Origin: a bacterium
Lineage (GTDB): Bacteria; JAMCPX01
Reading direction: 5' to 3'
Assembly: GCA_021800575.1 (NCBI GenBank)
Contig: JAJYYW010000009.1
Location: 1 to 11,980 of the forward strand
DNA: 11,980 nucleotides
Of this stretch, positions 7,048-11,980 are shown piece by piece. A model generated the notes under the pieces. That model did no database searches and had not been told where the DNA came from. It worked only from the letters and a program-made list of their open reading frames with translations. The position numbers and the translations under genes are program-made. The stretch's first letter is position 1. Each line of letters opens with the position of its first letter.

Positions 7048-7665
7048 TCATGGTACCTTTAATATGCCGGATGATAGAATACTGAGCACGTTCTCTGCAA
7101 CAAAAGACGGAGAAACGGTTTCCTTGGTCAGTACCCCCATATGAATAATCTGCTGAACAGCACCGAAGATCATGGAACTGACAATGCCGGTATTCACGGT
7201 CTCCTTGATCTCGCCGGCCTGCTGTGCCTTCTCCAGCAGCCTCGTGATTTCGTTGTATTTTTCTGCAAAGTCATTGGTCAGGTGTTTCTTCAGCTTGCGG
7301 GCGAAAGCTTTCTTCACATTTATCCACTCCGTGAAGACGATCGCAAAAAAATCGTTATTGACACCAAAGTACTCGATCCATGCGGTAATCATGGCCGACA
7401 GGATATCGAGAAACGTCTGCTTGTCCCGGAGCTTGTCTTCATAGAACGTGTTGAATTCGTTCAGTTTGTACAGGATTGCACTGTAGTACAGGTCGTCCTT
7501 GCTCCTGAAGTATTGATACAGAGTACCCACCCCCATCTCGACAGCATTCGCAATATCATGCATCGTTGCCTCGTAAAAGCCTTTATCCGAAAACACCTTG
7601 ATGGAGGCTTCGATGATTTCCTGGTTTTTGCGCAGCTTTTCCCGCTCTTTTCTGGTTAATTTCAC
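7048..7665 (-). CDS. TetR/AcrR family transcriptional regulator
   Basis: The product has 205 residues. A charged N-terminus (KLTRKEREKLRKNQEI) leads into the TetR DNA-binding domain: IIEASIKVFSDKGFYEATMH (17-36), then DIANAVEMGVGTLYQYFRSK (37-56), the typical helix-turn-helix ending. The remaining helical domain, with TEWINVKKAF and a C-terminal SSMIFGAVQQIIHMG segment, is the variable ligand-binding and dimerisation part. The start codon is GTG (7665), with AGGAA about seven bases upstream; no in-frame ATG precedes the conserved domain. It is the first gene of the efflux operon and ends within four bases of the possible channel start. It most likely represses its own operon through the palindrome at 7732-7741 and is released by an exported compound; that role is inferred from position. 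Confidence 0.9.
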   Translation of the reverse strand: MKLTRKEREKLRKNQEIIEASIKVFSDKGFYEATMHDIANAVEMGVGTLYQYFRSKDDLYYSAILYKLNEFNTFYEDKLRDKQTFLDILSAMITAWIEYFGVNNDFFAIVFTEWINVKKAFARKLKKHLTNDFAEKYNEITRLLEKAQQAGEIKETVNTGIVSSMIFGAVQQIIHMGVLTKETVSPSFVAENVLSILSSGILKVP

Positions 7666-7723
7666 CGGTTATTCCTGTTTTTACAAATCCTTGTTCAATT
7701 TATGAATCATGCTTTCTGGCATA

Positions 7724-7752
7724 AGAATAGTAATTCGAATTTCCCCTGTCAA
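7724..7752 (-). promoter_or_regulatory. promoter of the tetR-efflux operon
   Basis: On the minus strand a perfect -35 TTGACA (7747-7752), a 17-base spacer and a -10 TATTCT (7724-7729) form a strong promoter. Transcription would begin near 7717, giving a leader of about 50 bases to the GTG at 7665. The spacer contains the palindrome at 7732-7741. Confidence 0.65.
7732..7741. promoter_or_regulatory. palindrome in the promoter spacer, candidate TetR operator
   Basis: AATTCGAATT is a perfect 10-bp palindrome lying between the -35 and -10 of the efflux promoter, the classic place for an autoregulating TetR-family repressor. Known TetR-family sites are often longer (15 bp or more), and the symmetry does not extend further here, so this may be only the core. 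A repressor here would be about 40 bp from the divergent pilZ promoter and need not affect it. Confidence 0.4.
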
Positions 7753-7779
7753 GTGATCGGAAACCGTCGTCCGTATATA

Positions 7780-7807
7780 TTGACTATTCCTTTATTATTA
7801 TTATACT
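7780..7807 (+). promoter_or_regulatory. promoter of the pilZ-XRE-gyrB operon
   Basis: TTGACT (7780-7785), a 16-base A/T-rich spacer and TATACT (7802-7807) make a good sigma70-type promoter, divergent from the tetR promoter. Transcription would start near 7813-7815, about five bases before ATG 7820. The leader is therefore too short for a ribosome-binding site, and none is visible. The 154-base gap 7666-7819 contains no other gene. Confidence 0.55.
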
Positions 7808-7819
7808 CCCTATAACATC

Positions 7820-8153
7820 ATGGAACGAAGAAAGTCGGACAGAAACAAATTAAGGGTCATGATAGACTACCTGAAAGACGGCGATATCGAGGTAGGCTAT
7901 TCGCGGGACATCAGCTCCGGGGGGATGTTTATCGAAACGACTAACACACTGAAGCAGGGAAGCATTGTTTTTGTTGATTTCTTTTTGCCCGGGATCCGGA
8001 AGAAGTTCAAGCTCAAAGGCAAGGTCGTCTGGACACACAAGAACGACGACGCTACCGGCGGGGTGAAACCGGGCATCGGCATAGAATTTATTCAGCTCGA
8101 TGATGAAAACACGCAGCATCTGAGCACCGGAATCAAAAATATACGGGGGAACT

Positions 8154-8167
<14 letters not shown>
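7820..8167 (+). CDS. PilZ domain protein (probable cyclic-di-GMP receptor)
   Basis: The product is a 115-residue single-domain protein. Both c-di-GMP-binding motifs of PilZ are present: RxxxR at residues 4-8 (RKSDR) and [D/N]xSxxG at 30-35 (DISSGG), followed by MFIETTNTLKQG and a beta-barrel ending GIGIEFIQLDDENTQ. The pattern resembles the short TIGR02266-type PilZ proteins common in delta-proteobacterial lineages. The start is fixed: an in-frame stop lies at 7781, no other start codon intervenes, and the next Met (14) would remove the RxxxR motif. There is no Shine-Dalgarno sequence and the predicted promoter is almost adjacent. The 3' end overlaps the XRE gene by 14 bases. It has no output domain of its own, so it presumably acts through a protein partner. 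Confidence 0.88.
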
Positions 8168-10969
<2,802 letters not shown>

Positions 10970-10971
10970 TC

Positions 10972-11112
10972 ATGAACATACGGGACGTGCTGAAAAAACA
11001 TAAAGCGGAGCTGTACCTGGGACTGCTCTCGGCGTACGCGGTCATACTGCTGCTCGGGGCAATCAGCGAGGTCTTCAACCTCGGGTGGTTCCGGTGGCTC
11101 GGCCCCTGGTAA
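10972..11112 (+). CDS. 46-residue single-span membrane protein (hypothetical)
   Basis: A complete small reading frame begins two bases after the gyrB stop (ATG 10972, TAA 11110-11112). The protein has a basic amphipathic start (MNIRDVLKKHKAE), one hydrophobic segment (about 14-33, LYLGLLSAYAVILLLGAISE) and an aromatic tail (NLGWFRWLGPW). The lysines before the segment suggest the N-terminus faces the cytoplasm. I do not recognise a family. Position, immediate spacing and a well-formed membrane segment support a real gene co-translated with gyrB; there is no separate Shine-Dalgarno sequence. It ends only three bases from the convergent folE2 stop. The alternative is that it is chance coding in the 3' end of the gyrB message. 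Confidence 0.5.
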   Translation: MNIRDVLKKHKAELYLGLLSAYAVILLLGAISEVFNLGWFRWLGPW

Positions 11113-11115
11113 CCG

Positions 11116-11892
11116 TCATCCCCGCCGGTCGTACTCGACATACGCGTACACGTTGTGGTTGTGGATGGATTCGAGGTTTTCCGCTTCCACCGAGAAACTG
11201 ATAATCTTTTTGTTTCTCTTCAGCTTTTTCGCCACTTCCCGCACGACGTCTTCCACGAACATAGGATTGTTGTAGGAATGCTCGGTTATATACTTTTCAT
11301 CCGGCCGCTTCAGCAGGGAGAACAACTCCGCCGAGGCTGACCGCTCCACGATATCGATGACCTCCTCGATCCAGACAAGTCCCGTAAATCGCAGATGCAC
11401 CGTCACGAAACTCCTTTGATTGTGTGCGCCGTACCTGCTGATCTCCTTGGAGCAGGGGCACAGGGTCAGCACGGGCACACTGACCACGAGGATGAAATCG
11501 GATCCCGCCTTGTTTTTTATGCCGATGAACTTGCAGGTGTACTCCATAAGGCTCGGTGACCGTGTGACCGGCGATTTTTTCTCAACAAAGTACGGAAACT
11601 CGATCTCCAGGTGTGCGGAATTTGCATTGAAACGTTTCTGCATGTTCCCGAGGATCTCCGGAAAGTCTTTGATATTGATGTTGCCCCGGTGCTCGTTGAG
11701 GATCTCGACGAACCTGCTCATGTGCGTTCCCTTGAACTGCTTCGGAAGGTCCACGTACATATTGATGCTCGCGATCGTGTGCTGGACATCGTTTTTTCTG
11801 TCGAGCACGATGATGGGATACCTGATGTTCTTTATTCCCACCTTGTCGATCCCGATGCCCCTGTTGTCGAATGTGTTTTGAATATCCTTCAT
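11116..11892 (-). CDS. folE2: GTP cyclohydrolase FolE2 (type IB)
   Basis: The product is a 258-residue cytosolic enzyme that converts GTP to 7,8-dihydroneopterin triphosphate, the first step of folate and 7-deazaguanine (queuosine) biosynthesis. Family marks are KGTHMSRFVEILNEH (54-68), the metal-binding cysteine segment LCPCSKEISRYGAHNQRS (144-161, Cys145 and Cys147), NPMFVEDVVRE (209-219, with a glutamate that contributes to the active site in known members), and ENLESIHNHNVYAYVEY near the C-terminus. The type IB enzyme is unrelated in sequence to zinc-dependent FolE and tolerates other metals. The start codon overlaps the stop of the upstream pterin synthase gene (ATGA). AAGGAG lies about 12 bases upstream, a long spacing that fits coupling. 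Its 3' end converges on the small membrane ORF with a three-base gap and no recognisable terminator. Confidence 0.95.
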   Translation of the reverse strand: MKDIQNTFDNRGIGIDKVGIKNIRYPIIVLDRKNDVQHTIASINMYVDLPKQFKGTHMSRFVEILNEHRGNINIKDFPEILGNMQKRFNANSAHLEIEFPYFVEKKSPVTRSPSLMEYTCKFIGIKNKAGSDFILVVSVPVLTLCPCSKEISRYGAHNQRSFVTVHLRFTGLVWIEEVIDIVERSASAELFSLLKRPDEKYITEHSYNNPMFVEDVVREVAKKLKRNKKIISFSVEAENLESIHNHNVYAYVEYDRRG

Positions 11893-11980
11893 GGAATGTC
11901 CGCGCTCCTTTTCGCGGCCGTTGTTCCGGGCCGGTAGATCGCCCAGTTGTCCGGCGACTCCCAGACCTTGACCGAGCCGA
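11889..11980 (-). CDS. QueD/6-pyruvoyl-tetrahydropterin synthase-like protein, C-terminus
   Basis: Only the last 29 residues are in the window, reading GSVKVWESPDNWAIYRP and a short tail ending in ADIP before TGA. The V-x-V-x-E-[ST]-P/x-x-W-A-x-Y pattern, with its catalytic-region glutamate, is the usual ending of QueD (6-carboxytetrahydropterin synthase) and related PTPS proteins. QueD uses the product of FolE2, so the neighbour fits the call well. The stop TGA overlaps the folE2 ATG. The active-site Cys/His segment that separates QueD from the folate-type PTPS-III lies outside the window, so the exact reaction cannot be decided. Confidence 0.7.
   Translation of the reverse strand, partial: GSVKVWESPDNWAIYRPGTTAAKRSADIP

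Overview
The window looks like ordinary chromosome from a Gram-negative, probably anaerobic bacterium. GyrB is the long (~800-residue) form with the Gram-negative insert, and there is a TolC-type outer-membrane channel and a LolA-like periplasmic protein. The DsrE-family, HEAT-like, TauE/SafE and DUF1634 genes recall sulfur-metabolising lineages such as Desulfobacterota or Nitrospirota. This placement is inference; no marker in the window fixes the taxon. No phage, IS, CRISPR, tRNA or rRNA signal was seen.

Layout, left to right. (1) 1-667, minus strand: a DsrE-family protein followed by the N-terminal part of a HEAT-repeat-like protein that runs off the left edge. (2) 763-2184, plus strand, divergent from block 1: a TauE/SafE-family permease followed, after one base, by a DUF1634 membrane protein with an N-terminal coiled-coil extension. 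The block is driven by a TTGACA promoter whose -10 lies inside a perfect 16-bp palindrome. (3) 2194-2234: a 13-bp stem-loop terminator between convergent blocks. (4) 2263-7665, minus strand: an efflux block reading tetR, tolC-type channel, EmrA-type membrane fusion protein, EmrB-type DHA2 pump, then a LolA-like secreted protein. Its promoter is TTGACA-17-TATTCT with a palindrome in the spacer, the expected place for TetR autoregulation. (5) 7780-11112, plus strand, divergent from tetR: a PilZ-domain protein, an XRE-type helix-turn-helix protein, gyrB, and a 46-residue single-span membrane ORF, overlapping or nearly touching. (6) 11116-11980, minus strand: folE2 (type IB GTP cyclohydrolase), preceded with a 4-base overlap by the C-terminus of a 6-pyruvoyl/6-carboxytetrahydropterin synthase-like (QueD/PTPS) protein.

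How the genes work together. Block 4 encodes a complete tripartite drug-efflux apparatus (inner-membrane pump, periplasmic adaptor, outer-membrane channel) with its own repressor. Block 6 carries two consecutive pterin steps leading from GTP to 7-deazaguanine (queuosine) or folate. Block 5 is the least expected arrangement: gyrase B is translationally linked to a likely cyclic-di-GMP receptor and a DNA-binding protein instead of to dnaN/recF/gyrA. Several genes (tauE-like, pilZ, gyrB, emrB-like, the 46-residue ORF) lack a visible Shine-Dalgarno sequence. Two of these have promoters so close to the start codon that nearly leaderless mRNAs are predicted.
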